A DNA stretch of 64,000 nt from Arachnia propionica (GTDB lineage Bacteria; Actinomycetota; Actinomycetes; Propionibacteriales; Propionibacteriaceae), in the NCBI RefSeq assembly GCF_003859805.1, contig NZ_RQZG01000018.1, positions 1 through 64,000 of the forward strand, in the 5' to 3' direction. The translations under genes were made by a program, and so were the position numbers. The notes under the pieces were generated by a model that saw only the letters and a list, made by a program, of their open reading frames with translations, was not told the DNA's origin and did no database searches. Below are positions 24,210 to 33,010 of this stretch, piece after piece. How positions within the stretch are numbered: the first letter of the stretch is position 1; each line of letters begins with the position of its first letter.

Positions 24210-24971
24210 ATGTACTCTAGCACAGGTTTCCATGACGAGCAGATCGATGACATCGTCGCACGTGTTGATGAGGTGGTGGAGGTGCCTGCCTCCCGGGTGG
24301 GAAGGAAACGAGTGTTGAGTCTGCGTGACTGTGTTGTCGTGGTCCTGATCTACCTGCGTTCCAACCGCACCCAGGCATCGATCGCTGACCAGTTCGGTGT
24401 GTCGCAGAAGACGGTCTCTCGCAACATCGTGTCCTTGACCCCGATCCTCGGTCAGATCCTGACCGACCACACCCCCACGGTCGAGGACCTCGACCCCACC
24501 GAACCACTCATCATCGACGGTACCCTGCTGCCGACCTGGTCATGGCGCAGCATGCCAGAACTGTTCTCCGGCAAGCACAAGACCACTGGGGTCAACGTCC
24601 AGGTCGCATGCGACCTGACAGGGCGCCTCGCTTTCGTCTCCGACCCGATGCCCGGACGCACCCATGACACGAAAGCCCTCAGAGCAACCGGTCTGCTCGA
24701 CCACATCACCCCGGGACAACTCATCGGGGACAAGGGATACATCGGACTCGGCATGATCACCCCCGTCCGAGCGCAACCGAACCACCAACACACCGAAGAA
24801 GAAAAGAACTTCAACAAATCAGTCAACACGATACGCCACAAGATCGAACGAGCCATCGCCAACCTCAAAACCTGGAGAATCCTCCACACGGACTACCGCA
24901 GACCCTTCAAAACACTCACCGAAACAATCACCACGGTACTCGCACTCCACTTCTACAAGAACACATTTTGA
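24210..24971 (+). CDS. IS5-family transposase (DDE_Tnp_4 type)
   Basis: A 253-aa transposase. The N-terminal helix-turn-helix is RTQASIADQFGVSQKTVSRNIV (about 50-72). The DDE-type core includes LIIDGTLLPTWSWR (first Asp), a central GKHKTTGVNVQVACD, LIGDKGYIGLG (second Asp), and a C-terminal NTIRHKIERAIANLK (Glu region). ATG 24210 is chosen; the open frame extends upstream to 24117 through the hairpin, but that part is not transposase-like. Length is normal for the small one-gene IS5 members, so it is probably intact and active. Confidence 0.85.
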   Translation: MYSSTGFHDEQIDDIVARVDEVVEVPASRVGRKRVLSLRDCVVVVLIYLRSNRTQASIADQFGVSQKTVSRNIVSLTPILGQILTDHTPTVEDLDPTEPLIIDGTLLPTWSWRSMPELFSGKHKTTGVNVQVACDLTGRLAFVSDPMPGRTHDTKALRATGLLDHITPGQLIGDKGYIGLGMITPVRAQPNHQHTEEEKNFNKSVNTIRHKIERAIANLKTWRILHTDYRRPFKTLTETITTVLALHFYKNTF

Positions 24972-25126
24972 CTAAACCTCAACCTGCTGGTCTGTGGTGA
25001 GGAATGGTGGAACCGTCATGGATGAGCCCTCAACAGAGAAGGACCCCCGCAGGGTGCATCACCGTGGAAGGAGAGAGGCAGCGGGGGGACTATTGTTTCC
25101 TATCTTACGGTTGTCAATGGTATCTG

Positions 25127-25960
25127 TCAAACACGCCTGGCGAGAGCATTGACGATCGCCCTGGCCGCCGCCGACTTCGCCCCGGGGCGTGCACCTTGCA
25201 GACGTCAGTCGCTCCTCCCCGGCCCGAAGGGTCTGCTCCTCCAGGTGGTCAATGCCTTCCGCCAGGTCAGGGCGAACTGTCGGGCGTCTCGTCGTCGCAC
25301 CATGCTGAGAACCTCATCGGTTGCTGCCTCCAGTCTCGAATGATCGACGGGCTCGACAGCATGGAGGGCCGCGAGCGCCTCAGCGATGATCGAAGCCAAG
25401 GAAGGTTCCTGTGGCAGTTGTGAGAAGGCTTCGGGATGGCGACAAGCAGTGAGGTAGTGCTCCTGCCAACGTCGCTGTGGACGTGGCACGGCCAGCTCCC
25501 TCGTGCCCAGCCAGGCCCGCCAGAAACTGGAGCGCACGGGCAGCGCGAGGTCGTGGGCCACGATCAGCTCGTCGAGGAGAACCACGTGATGTGAGTCATG
25601 GCGTCGTCCTGAGTCGGCGACGCACCCAGCTCCCCACGTGGCCCCTCGGGACACAGCGACGCGAGCGAGGACAGCCAACTGTTCAGGATGGTGGCGAACT
25701 TCCCAGGCGAGCCAATGACCACCCCGCGCGAGAATCCGAAGGAACTGCCGGGGAGACCCATCGAGCAGCAGCACGACGAGCAGCGGACTGAGCCAGGTCC
25801 CCTCACGCAGGGAATCGGCGAGTGCGGGGATGGCAGTGTCAAGGCCAGCGGATGCAGCCCGTCGTTCCTCCGGCCCCAGGGCCTCGATGGTGGCCATCAA
25901 CTCGTCGCTGGTCCCCGACGAGGCGAGCTGCCGGTACCGCTCAGGCGGCCAAGGGGTCAC
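25127..25960 (-). pseudogene. DUF6493-like gene with large internal deletion (copy 4)
   Basis: The first ~235 residues (PPERYRQLASSGTSDELM...QRRWQEHYLTACRHP) match the N-terminal third of the DUF6493-like paralogues. That frame ends at a TGA at 25205. Just beyond, in another frame (about 25190-25127), lies the family's C-terminal tail, GAKSAAAARAIVNALARRV-stop, nearly identical to the end of copy 3. About 480 residues between them are gone. The start at 25960 overlaps the previous stop by ATGA, so it is the last member of a three-gene chain. A truncated ~251-aa protein could still be made. Confidence 0.75.
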
Positions 25961-28185
25961 CGAAGTGCCTTGACGATCGCCCGGGCCGCTGCCGCCGACT
26001 TCGACCTGGCGCCACTGGCAGCCAGTGCCGCGACCTTCGGCAGCTCCGTCGGTTCCGGGACCGACGGGGCCAGGCGGGCCACCAGTTCCAGCAGGGGCGC
26101 GGCGCCCGGTGGGAGCCGGTCAGCCCCCGCGACCTGCTCCGCCATCACCGCCATGAGCGGCCACACCCCGGCCAGCCCGCCCTCGTCCGCGATCCGGGTC
26201 AGCAGCCAGACGATCCGCGCCACCGGCAGCGAGCCGTCGCCCGGCCAGGCGGCGGCCAGGCTCGCCCCGTCGAGACGTTCCTCATCCCAGGCCGTGAGCA
26301 GGGCCGCCGCGACGAGTTCCCGCAGCCCGGTGGGCACGGCTGCCGCCACCCGCAGCGCACACCCGGCCAGCGCCCCCGTGACGGGGCGGGCCAGATCCAC
26401 CGCCCTCGCGCACCGCTCGGCGGCCTCCCCGGTCCGGTCCTGACCCAGATCGGTGTCGATCCGCCGGATGACGGGGCCGAGTCGCGCCGGACACAGCCAC
26501 ACCGCCTCCCCCTCGAAACCGAAATGGGTGGGTGGCGCATAACCGGCCCACTCGGGGACGAGACTGCGCTCCGCCGCCTCCCAGCCGTCGGCCCGCCACA
26601 GGGCGACGGCGTCAGCGAGGCTGCCCCCGCCGTCGAGAGGAACCGCCGGGCACTCGCCCGGCTCCCTGGGGTCCAGCCGGGACAGGGCGACGGCGACATC
26701 CGAGCGGATCAGGGGCTCCCCGGCCTCCGCCCAATCACGGGCCCGCGCGGCGACCTCCCCGATCTCCAGCCACGGCCGATCCGCGTGGGTCGTCGACAGC
26801 AGGCGGGGGATCCGCCCCAGCCGTGCCACGACGTCAGCCGCACGCAGCGCCGCCACCTGCTGGAACGGGCCGAGCCGCAGCCCGGCCATCGGGTCGCGGC
26901 CCCGGCTCCAGTGGTCCAGGACCGTCCACAGCGGATGCCTGGCACGGCGCCCGTCGAACTCCCGCCTGACCAAGGCGGAAACCTGCTCGGCGCCGTCGTC
27001 GTCGGCGGCGGCGACCAGCGCGTCGAGGACCCGGTCCACCTCGACGGGGAACGGGTGGGGATAGGCGCAGAGCCCCTGCAGCAGGATCGGGAGCTCCGGG
27101 TTCTCGGCGGCCGCGACGACCGCGGGAGGTCCCGACGGCGCGCGCCACAGCTCCGGTGCCGGTGTCGTCGGCGCCGGCTCCTGCCAGGACTCGAGCAGCG
27201 CCTGCGCGGCCCGCTGCACGTCGGGGGATCGGTCGTCGAGGAGGGCGGCGACGGTTCCGGTCAGGTCCGCCGTCGGGGAGGACAGGGAGCGGAGGCGCTC
27301 CAGCACCGCGAGTTTCGGCCCCTTCTCGCGTCTGACGAGGGTGTCGAGTGCCAGGACGCTGACCTGGTCGTCGTCGAGCTCCAGACCGAGCAGCGTGGTG
27401 CGCAGCCAGGTGGCGGGAGCCCCGGACAGCTGCGGCAGCAGCGTCAGCAGCCGATCGAGGTGCGGGCCCAGCAGGTGCCCGAGGTCCAGCAGGTCCAACC
27501 AGGTGATGGCGGGACGCGGATCCTTGTCGCGGCCCAGCGCCTCGACGAGCGCGGCGGCCAGCGTCTCGTCGTCCCAGGGCTCGACCTGCCGCAGCTCCGC
27601 GAGACGGTGCCGGATCTGATCGTGGTACTCCGCCTGCGTCCTCGTGGCTGACCACGGTGTGGTCAACAGATCGGGGAAGGAGCAGGTGGCAAGGAAGTTG
27701 CGTTCCCAGGCGCGGCCGGGGCTGGGCCAGTCGGCCTGAAAGCCGGGGTCGATGAGGAGGCCCGGGTGGTGCGGTTGCGGCAGGCCGACGTCGGCCAGCA
27801 GGTCCCGGACGAAGGGCGGGTTGAACGCGATCTCGTCGAGGGCCACCTCGACGAAGGCGGCCACCCAGTCCTTGCCCCGCGCCGCCAACTCGCGACGCAC
27901 CAGCTCCAGCTGCTCGGGGGAGAGCCTGAGGAACCACCACGACGAGGTGGACGTGATCGCCTGCTGCACCGTGCCGTCGAGGTGGACGACGGCCAGGAGC
28001 AGATTCAGTCCCCGGTCGGGACGTCCGGACCTGTCAACGGCCTTCCGTAAGGCGGGGAGCGCCTTCGGCAGGCCCCGGGCGGCACCCGCACGCTCGTCGT
28101 CGAGGGTGGCGAGTCGCTCGGGGAGGTCGCGCCACGTGGTCTCGTCGAGCAGCTGGGTGAACCGCTCGGTCCGCCAGGTGCTCAT
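25957..28185 (-). CDS. DUF6493-like large helical-repeat protein (copy 3)
   Basis: A 742-aa soluble protein with ATG at 28185 overlapping the preceding stop (ATGA). It has the same architecture as copies 1 and 2. The N-terminal ~240 residues contain SSWWFLRLSPEQLELV and RAWERNFLATC. The middle has helical repeats, the C-terminal block has RIPRLLSTTHADRPWLE and WLLTRIADEGGLAGVWPLM, and it ends with the SKSAAAARAIVKALR tail. No enzymatic motif seen. Chain organisation implies the products are made in fixed ratio and probably interact. Confidence 0.65.
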   Translation of the reverse strand: MSTWRTERFTQLLDETTWRDLPERLATLDDERAGAARGLPKALPALRKAVDRSGRPDRGLNLLLAVVHLDGTVQQAITSTSSWWFLRLSPEQLELVRRELAARGKDWVAAFVEVALDEIAFNPPFVRDLLADVGLPQPHHPGLLIDPGFQADWPSPGRAWERNFLATCSFPDLLTTPWSATRTQAEYHDQIRHRLAELRQVEPWDDETLAAALVEALGRDKDPRPAITWLDLLDLGHLLGPHLDRLLTLLPQLSGAPATWLRTTLLGLELDDDQVSVLALDTLVRREKGPKLAVLERLRSLSSPTADLTGTVAALLDDRSPDVQRAAQALLESWQEPAPTTPAPELWRAPSGPPAVVAAAENPELPILLQGLCAYPHPFPVEVDRVLDALVAAADDDGAEQVSALVRREFDGRRARHPLWTVLDHWSRGRDPMAGLRLGPFQQVAALRAADVVARLGRIPRLLSTTHADRPWLEIGEVAARARDWAEAGEPLIRSDVAVALSRLDPREPGECPAVPLDGGGSLADAVALWRADGWEAAERSLVPEWAGYAPPTHFGFEGEAVWLCPARLGPVIRRIDTDLGQDRTGEAAERCARAVDLARPVTGALAGCALRVAAAVPTGLRELVAAALLTAWDEERLDGASLAAAWPGDGSLPVARIVWLLTRIADEGGLAGVWPLMAVMAEQVAGADRLPPGAAPLLELVARLAPSVPEPTELPKVAALAASGARSKSAAAARAIVKALR

Positions 28186-30623
28186 CGGAGGGCCTTCGTG
28201 AGGGCCTGGGCGGCGGCGATGGCCTTGGACTTGCCCTTGCGGGCGGCGAGCGTGGCGACGGTGGGCAGGGCGACCGGAACCCCGGCGGCCTGGACCTCGG
28301 GTAGGAGGGCGAGGACGATCTCCAGCACGGTGCCGACGGCGGCCGTCAGTTTCTCCGCCCCGGCGACCTCCTCCGCGACGGCCACGAGCAGCGGCCACAC
28401 CAGCGCCAGCCCGCCGAGCTCGGCGACCTGCCGGCACGTGGCTGCGAGTTTCGCCGGGGACAGCGGCCAGCCGTCGCGCAGGTCGTGGTCGAGGGCCCGG
28501 ACCAGGTCGTCGGCCGTGACCGCGCCCCGGTCCCACGCCTCGAGGAGCGCCCGCGCCATGAACGCACGCTGATCGGCAGGAATGTCCGACGCGGTGGAGA
28601 GCGCGGCGAAGCTGAGCAGGGGAGAGAAGCGCGACGACACCTCGGCGACGCTGACGAACGTCCCCACGAACGCCGGCCAGAACCCGTGGTTCTCGGCCAC
28701 GATGTTGGTCTCCGGGCGATGGAGATGGTGCGGCATGAGCGCCAGGGTCCAGTCCTCCTCACCGCTGGCCCCGCTGTGTCCGGAGTCGTAGTCCTCGTCC
28801 CAGGCGGTGGAAAGCCCGAGCAGGCGGTGGGTCGTCGCCTCGTTCCCGCGGGCCACCAGGCGGGGGCGCGCATCCTCCTGGGGAGGGTCCTGGATCTCGA
28901 GGCTGGGGGGAGCTGCGGGGGTGGTCAGCCAGGCGGCGAGCACCTCGTCGAGGCCGGAGTCCACGCCCTCGATGGGCAGGGAGAAGGGGGAGAGGTCGGC
29001 GGGGGCGGCCTGAGGGTCGAGCCTCCCCAGCGTCACCGCGACATCCGCTGCCAGGGCCGCGCAGTCGGCGTCGCGGTACTGGGCGACGCGGTCCTGGAGA
29101 GCCTGCCAGGACAGCCGCATCATCGCCTCGTCCGGGGTGGACAGGACCGTCGGGACCCGGCCGAGGCCGTCCAGCAGGGAGAGCACCCGCTGGTTGTTGA
29201 GCTCCCCGAGGGGATAGCTGGTGTGGGGGTCGCCGGGGCGGTCGCTTTCGAGGGGGTTCGCCAGGTGGTCGTTGGCCCACAGCCACAGCAATCTCAAGAG
29301 GGACAGGTTGATGCTGCTGGGACTTTCGATGTCGGCGCGGATGGCGTCGACGACGACGTCACGGCCGCGTGCGGCGGCGGTGATGACGAGCTCGGCCAGC
29401 CGGAACTCCGAGGGCTCGGGGTCGAGGCTCCACGTGATGCCGAGGAGGGTCTCGTGGAGGGACGGCTCGTCGAGCACCCGTGGTTGCCAGGCGGGTGGCT
29501 CGGGGGCGGCCCCGGTGGGTTCCCGCCACAGCCCGTGGACGACGGTCGCCGTCGCGTCACGGCCCCAGGCGGCCAGGAGGTCCTTCCCGGCCTGGGCGAT
29601 GCCGGGGTCGTCGTCGGCTGCGGCGACGTCGACCATCGCGACCAGTTCGTCGCTGGGTCGGGTGATGCGGGCGCAGGCGGCGAGGAGTGTGCGGCGCAGC
29701 GGTTTGCTGGTGCCCGACAGCACCGCCAACGCGACCTCCGTCAGCTCCGGATCCGTCAGCTCCGCCTTGAGCAGCTGGGTGACGAGGAAGGTCAGCGCCT
29801 TGGTGCGGGCGTTGTGGACGGCCGGGATGGCGATCCCCTTGTGCCGGGCCACGAGGTCGGTGAGGCCGAGCCCGGCGATCCAGTCCACCGCGTTGCGCTG
29901 CCAGGCGTGGAACTCGCCACGTTCGATGACCGCCAGGAGAGCCACGACGAGTTCGTCGCCCCGGAGGTCGTCGCCCAGGGCCTCGCGGATGCGCGGGGCC
30001 AGCTCGTCGATGCTGCCGTCGTGGGTGTTCTGCAGCGCGTCGGGCAGGCGGCAGGCCATGAGGAGGCGCTCCTGCCAGCGGTAACCCGGGCCGGGGACCG
30101 GCACGTCCCTCAGCCAGTTGATCCACAACGTCGGGGATTCCGGCAGGGGGAGGTGGTGGTGCTCGATGAGGAGGTCGGCCGCCCAGCACGCGTCGGCCGG
30201 GGCGCTCTTCGTGGCGGCACTCGCGACGAACCGCTCCGCCCAGTCGCGGGGCTGCGCGGTGAGGGCCTCGGCGACGCTGTCGGGCCGGAGCCGCTCGCTG
30301 CCGTACCTGGAGGAGAGCCGACCGATGGCCTTCACCACCTGGGCCGGGGTCGCGCCGAGTTCGATGAGCAGCACCACGCCCCAGCCGTCGCCCTCGTGAG
30401 GGGAACCGATCGGGAAGGGGCCGGGCTGGTGCCACTCCCGGCGTGGTGTGGCCTGGTGCCAGGTGGGTCGGGCGTCGGAGTCGTCGAGGAGGGCCTTCTT
30501 CAGCGCCTGGACGACGGCGGTGCGCTCGGCGGACATCGCGTCGAGCCGGGCGAGGATGAGGTCGTGGAGGTCCTTCTCGGAGGTCGGTGGCGGGTCGGCG
30601 GCGAAGATCTCGGCGAGGTTCAC
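28182..30623 (-). CDS. DUF6493-like large helical-repeat protein (copy 2), first gene of the chain
   Basis: An 813-aa protein. I take GTG 30623 (NLAEIFAADPPP), because upstream in-frame codons look non-coding. CACGAT ends six bases before that GTG, fitting the leaderless pattern seen elsewhere in this window. Shared family blocks are WGVVLLIELGATPAQVVKAI, YRWQERLLMACRLPD, VLSTPDEAMMRLSW, LALVWPLLVAVAEEVAG and the C-terminal KSKAIAAAQALTKALR. It differs enough from copies 1 and 3 to be an old duplication. Function unknown. Confidence 0.65.
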   Translation of the reverse strand: MNLAEIFAADPPPTSEKDLHDLILARLDAMSAERTAVVQALKKALLDDSDARPTWHQATPRREWHQPGPFPIGSPHEGDGWGVVLLIELGATPAQVVKAIGRLSSRYGSERLRPDSVAEALTAQPRDWAERFVASAATKSAPADACWAADLLIEHHHLPLPESPTLWINWLRDVPVPGPGYRWQERLLMACRLPDALQNTHDGSIDELAPRIREALGDDLRGDELVVALLAVIERGEFHAWQRNAVDWIAGLGLTDLVARHKGIAIPAVHNARTKALTFLVTQLLKAELTDPELTEVALAVLSGTSKPLRRTLLAACARITRPSDELVAMVDVAAADDDPGIAQAGKDLLAAWGRDATATVVHGLWREPTGAAPEPPAWQPRVLDEPSLHETLLGITWSLDPEPSEFRLAELVITAAARGRDVVVDAIRADIESPSSINLSLLRLLWLWANDHLANPLESDRPGDPHTSYPLGELNNQRVLSLLDGLGRVPTVLSTPDEAMMRLSWQALQDRVAQYRDADCAALAADVAVTLGRLDPQAAPADLSPFSLPIEGVDSGLDEVLAAWLTTPAAPPSLEIQDPPQEDARPRLVARGNEATTHRLLGLSTAWDEDYDSGHSGASGEEDWTLALMPHHLHRPETNIVAENHGFWPAFVGTFVSVAEVSSRFSPLLSFAALSTASDIPADQRAFMARALLEAWDRGAVTADDLVRALDHDLRDGWPLSPAKLAATCRQVAELGGLALVWPLLVAVAEEVAGAEKLTAAVGTVLEIVLALLPEVQAAGVPVALPTVATLAARKGKSKAIAAAQALTKALR

Positions 30624-31194
30624 CCGGTCATCGTGGCAGATCCCGCGACCCCGTGCCAGCGCTTCCGGCGAGCGCTCCGCCCAGCCACGTCCGGTGAGTC
30701 GGGCACCCTCGCTCGACGGCTCCACCCCTTCTCTCACGTCCACCCCGCGTCCTCCCTGGTCGTGAATCGCCGTTCTGCCTGGTCGTGGAACCCGGCGGGG
30801 TCCTGCCGTCCTCACCTGCGATTCGTGCCCACGACGAGGACCTCGACGAGGCTTCCTCCCGCCTCACGTCCCAGCACCATGTGCCAGAGGTCTCGACACG
30901 GCCTCCAGCAAGCTCCGGTCTCGGCTCGACCAGCGACAAAAGGGAAGGGGACAGCACGAACCGTGGGCAAAAAGCCCGCTCAACGTCGACGGGCCCGGCG
31001 TCTTTCACCCGCGATTCGTGCTCGTGGCGACGGTGAGAAAACGGGACGGGAAAGAAGGCGCGGGGGCGCACGGTGCCTGGCGCGAGGCGTGGAGCAGGCG
31101 GAAAGTACCTGCTTCGTGACGGATCCTGCACGACCTTCCGGGTAAGGGAAGGCTAACTTGGAAGGCCGGTGGTCGGACAGGGAAAGGTCAACGG
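30624..31194. other. Intergenic region between DUF6493-like chain and iron transporter
   Basis: 571 bp without a convincing gene. It holds at least four copies or variants of a GCACGAA-type motif (30771-30785, 30815-30830, 30951-30967, 31006-31023) that also occurs around 4.4 and 5.4 kb. The right end has the IdeR-type box and the ribosome-binding site of the first permease gene. Confidence 0.5.
31143..31161 (+). promoter_or_regulatory. DtxR/IdeR-type iron box
   Basis: TAAGGGAAGGCTAACTTGG matches the 19-bp DtxR/IdeR consensus (TTAGGTTAGGCTAACCTAA) at 13 of 19 positions, including the whole central AGGCTAAC. It lies 33 bp before the first permease ATG, so the operon should be repressed by iron-loaded DtxR/IdeR. 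Confidence 0.7.
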
Positions 31195-31974
31195 ATGGCA
31201 GGACAGGACGCGCCCCGGGTGCGTCGCGGCCTCGGGCTGCTGCTCATCCTCGCCGCCCTGCTGCTCTCGCTGCTGCTCAGCCTCATGGTCGGTTCCACCA
31301 TGCATCCCCTGGGCGAGACCTGGCGGGGCCTCATCCACCCCGACGACTCCCAGGCATCGGTCATCGTGTGGAGCCTCCGGGTGCCCAGGACCGTGCTGGC
31401 GGTCGTCGTCGGCATCGCCTACGGGATCGCCGGGGCCCTCATCCAGGCCATCACCCGCAACCCCCTGGCCGACACCGGCATCCTCGGGGTCAACGCCGGC
31501 GCCGGATTCGCCGTCACCCTGGGCGTGGCCTGCTTCGGGGCCGCCGGTCACACCGCCTTCATGTGGTGGGCGATGGCCGGTGCCCTGGTGACGACGGTTC
31601 TGGTGCACCTCATCGGCAGCGGTGGCCGCCTCGATGCCTCCCCCGTCACCCTCGTGCTGGCGGGCGTGGCCCTGGGTGCGGTGCTCGGCGTCGTCGCGGT
31701 GACCCTCCTCGCCGGGACCGCCACCGCGTTGACCGGCGGCATCGGTTTCGTCGGGCTGATGGTGCCGCACGTGGTCAGGTGGTTCACCGGCCCCGACCAG
31801 CGCTGGGTGCTGGCCTGCTCCGCACTGTCGGCCCCCGTCCTCGTGGTGCTCTCCGACGTGCTCGGCCGCGTCATCGTGCCCAGCGGTGAGCTGCAGGTCG
31901 GCATCGTGACCGCCATCCTCGGTGCCCCGGTGCTCATCGTCCTGGTCCGACGGCGGAGGGTGAGTGGCCTGTGA
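31195..31974 (+). CDS. FecCD-family iron-siderophore ABC permease with internal in-frame deletion
   Basis: A 259-aa membrane protein against ~330-345 aa for the family and for its neighbour. The N-terminal part is normal (LRVPRTVLAVVVGIAYGIAGALIQAITRNPLADTGILGVNAG). The C-terminal part is normal (GGIGFVGLMVPHVVRW...). Aligning it with the next permease shows that ~86 residues are missing between LAGVALGAVLG and VVAVTLLAGTATAL. That segment normally holds several TM helices and the cytoplasmic coupling region's lead-in. The frame is kept. It may be non-functional or rely on the intact sister permease. Confidence 0.85.
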   Translation: MAGQDAPRVRRGLGLLLILAALLLSLLLSLMVGSTMHPLGETWRGLIHPDDSQASVIVWSLRVPRTVLAVVVGIAYGIAGALIQAITRNPLADTGILGVNAGAGFAVTLGVACFGAAGHTAFMWWAMAGALVTTVLVHLIGSGGRLDASPVTLVLAGVALGAVLGVVAVTLLAGTATALTGGIGFVGLMVPHVVRWFTGPDQRWVLACSALSAPVLVVLSDVLGRVIVPSGELQVGIVTAILGAPVLIVLVRRRRVSGL

Positions 31975-33008
31975 TCGACTTCGGCTACGCCCACCGCACC
32001 CTCGCCGGGCAACGGTTCGCGCTGCGCAGTGCCGGGGTGAACCTGGGGCTCGCCACCTCGGCCGTGATGCTCGTCGTGCTCGCGATGGGGCTGGGGGAGT
32101 TCCCCGTCACCCCCGCTGAGGTGGTCACCGTCGCAACCGGTGGCGGTGACGAGTTCACCCGGCTCGTCGTGGTGGAATGGCGACTCCCCATCGCCCTGGC
32201 CGCCCTGGTCCTCGGGGCACTGCTCGGGTTGGGTGGGGCGATCTTCCAGTCGTTGACCCGCAACCCGCTGGGCTCCCCCGACATCATCGGCTTCGACGCC
32301 GGGGCCCACACCGCGGTGCTGGTGGCGATGCTGGTGTTCCGGATCCGCGACCACTGGGGTATCGCGGCGGTCTCCATCCTGGGTGGCCTCGTCGCCGCAC
32401 TGCTGGTCCACGCGCTGGCCTTCAGGCGTGGCCTGCTCGGGTTCCGGCTCATCATCGTCGGCATCGCCCTGTCCGCGATGCTGGGCTCGGTCAACTCCCA
32501 CCTCATCACCCGTGCCGATGTGAGCGACGCGATGTCCGTCGGGTTCTGGGCCGCGGGTACCCTCAGCCGTTCCAGCTGGGTCACCATCACCCCCGTCATC
32601 ATCCTCGCCGTCCTGCTGACAGGCGCGGTGGCGCTGCTGGCACCGTCGCTCAGGCAGCAGGAACTCGGCGACGACGCCGCCGTCGCCCACGGGGTGCGGC
32701 TCACCCGGGACCGGTTCCTGCTGATCGTCCTCGGGGTCGCGACCACCGCCGTCGTCACCGCCGCCGCCGGCCCCATCGGATTCATCGCCCTGGCCGCCCC
32801 GCAGATGGCGCGACGCCTGGCCCGTACCCCCAGCGTCGCCCTCAGCGCCTCCGCCTGCACGGGGGCGGCGCTGCTCAGCCTGGCCCACTGCTGCTCCGTG
32901 GCACTCGGGATGATCGGCCGGGCCATCCCCGTCGGCCTGGTGACGGTGTGCCTGGGTGGTTGCTACTTCATCGTCCTGCTGGTGCAACAGACTCGGAGGG
33001 GACTGTGA
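31971..33008 (+). CDS. FecCD-family iron-siderophore ABC permease
   Basis: A 345-aa inner-membrane permease of normal length. Motifs are WRLPIALAALVLGALLGLGGAIFQSLTRNPLGSPDIIGFDAG near the N-terminus, HGVRLTRDRFLL, and AAGPIGFIALAAPQMAR, the coupling-helix region contacting the ATPase. Its GTG start overlaps the previous stop (GTGA). It would form a heterodimer with the shortened permease, or a homodimer. No substrate-binding lipoprotein gene is present in the window. Confidence 0.92.
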   Translation: MIDFGYAHRTLAGQRFALRSAGVNLGLATSAVMLVVLAMGLGEFPVTPAEVVTVATGGGDEFTRLVVVEWRLPIALAALVLGALLGLGGAIFQSLTRNPLGSPDIIGFDAGAHTAVLVAMLVFRIRDHWGIAAVSILGGLVAALLVHALAFRRGLLGFRLIIVGIALSAMLGSVNSHLITRADVSDAMSVGFWAAGTLSRSSWVTITPVIILAVLLTGAVALLAPSLRQQELGDDAAVAHGVRLTRDRFLLIVLGVATTAVVTAAAGPIGFIALAAPQMARRLARTPSVALSASACTGAALLSLAHCCSVALGMIGRAIPVGLVTVCLGGCYFIVLLVQQTRRGL

Positions 33009-33010
33009 CC

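Larger units (their letters stand above)
24095..24975 (+). mobile_element. IS5-family insertion sequence
   Basis: Complete element of about 0.88 kb. Terminal inverted repeats TTAGTCAAAATGTG (24095-24108) and CACATTTTGACTAA (24962-24975) are perfect over 14 bp. If the target duplication is TA, the core repeats are the inner 11 bp. It carries one transposase gene whose stop lies inside the right repeat. It is inserted at the very end of the AlbA_2 gene. It has lower GC than the chromosome. Confidence 0.85.

Noticed and set aside
30785-31036. Small open frames in the 30.6-31.2 kb gap
   Set aside because: No ribosome-binding site, no codon bias, and they run through dispersed repeat motifs.
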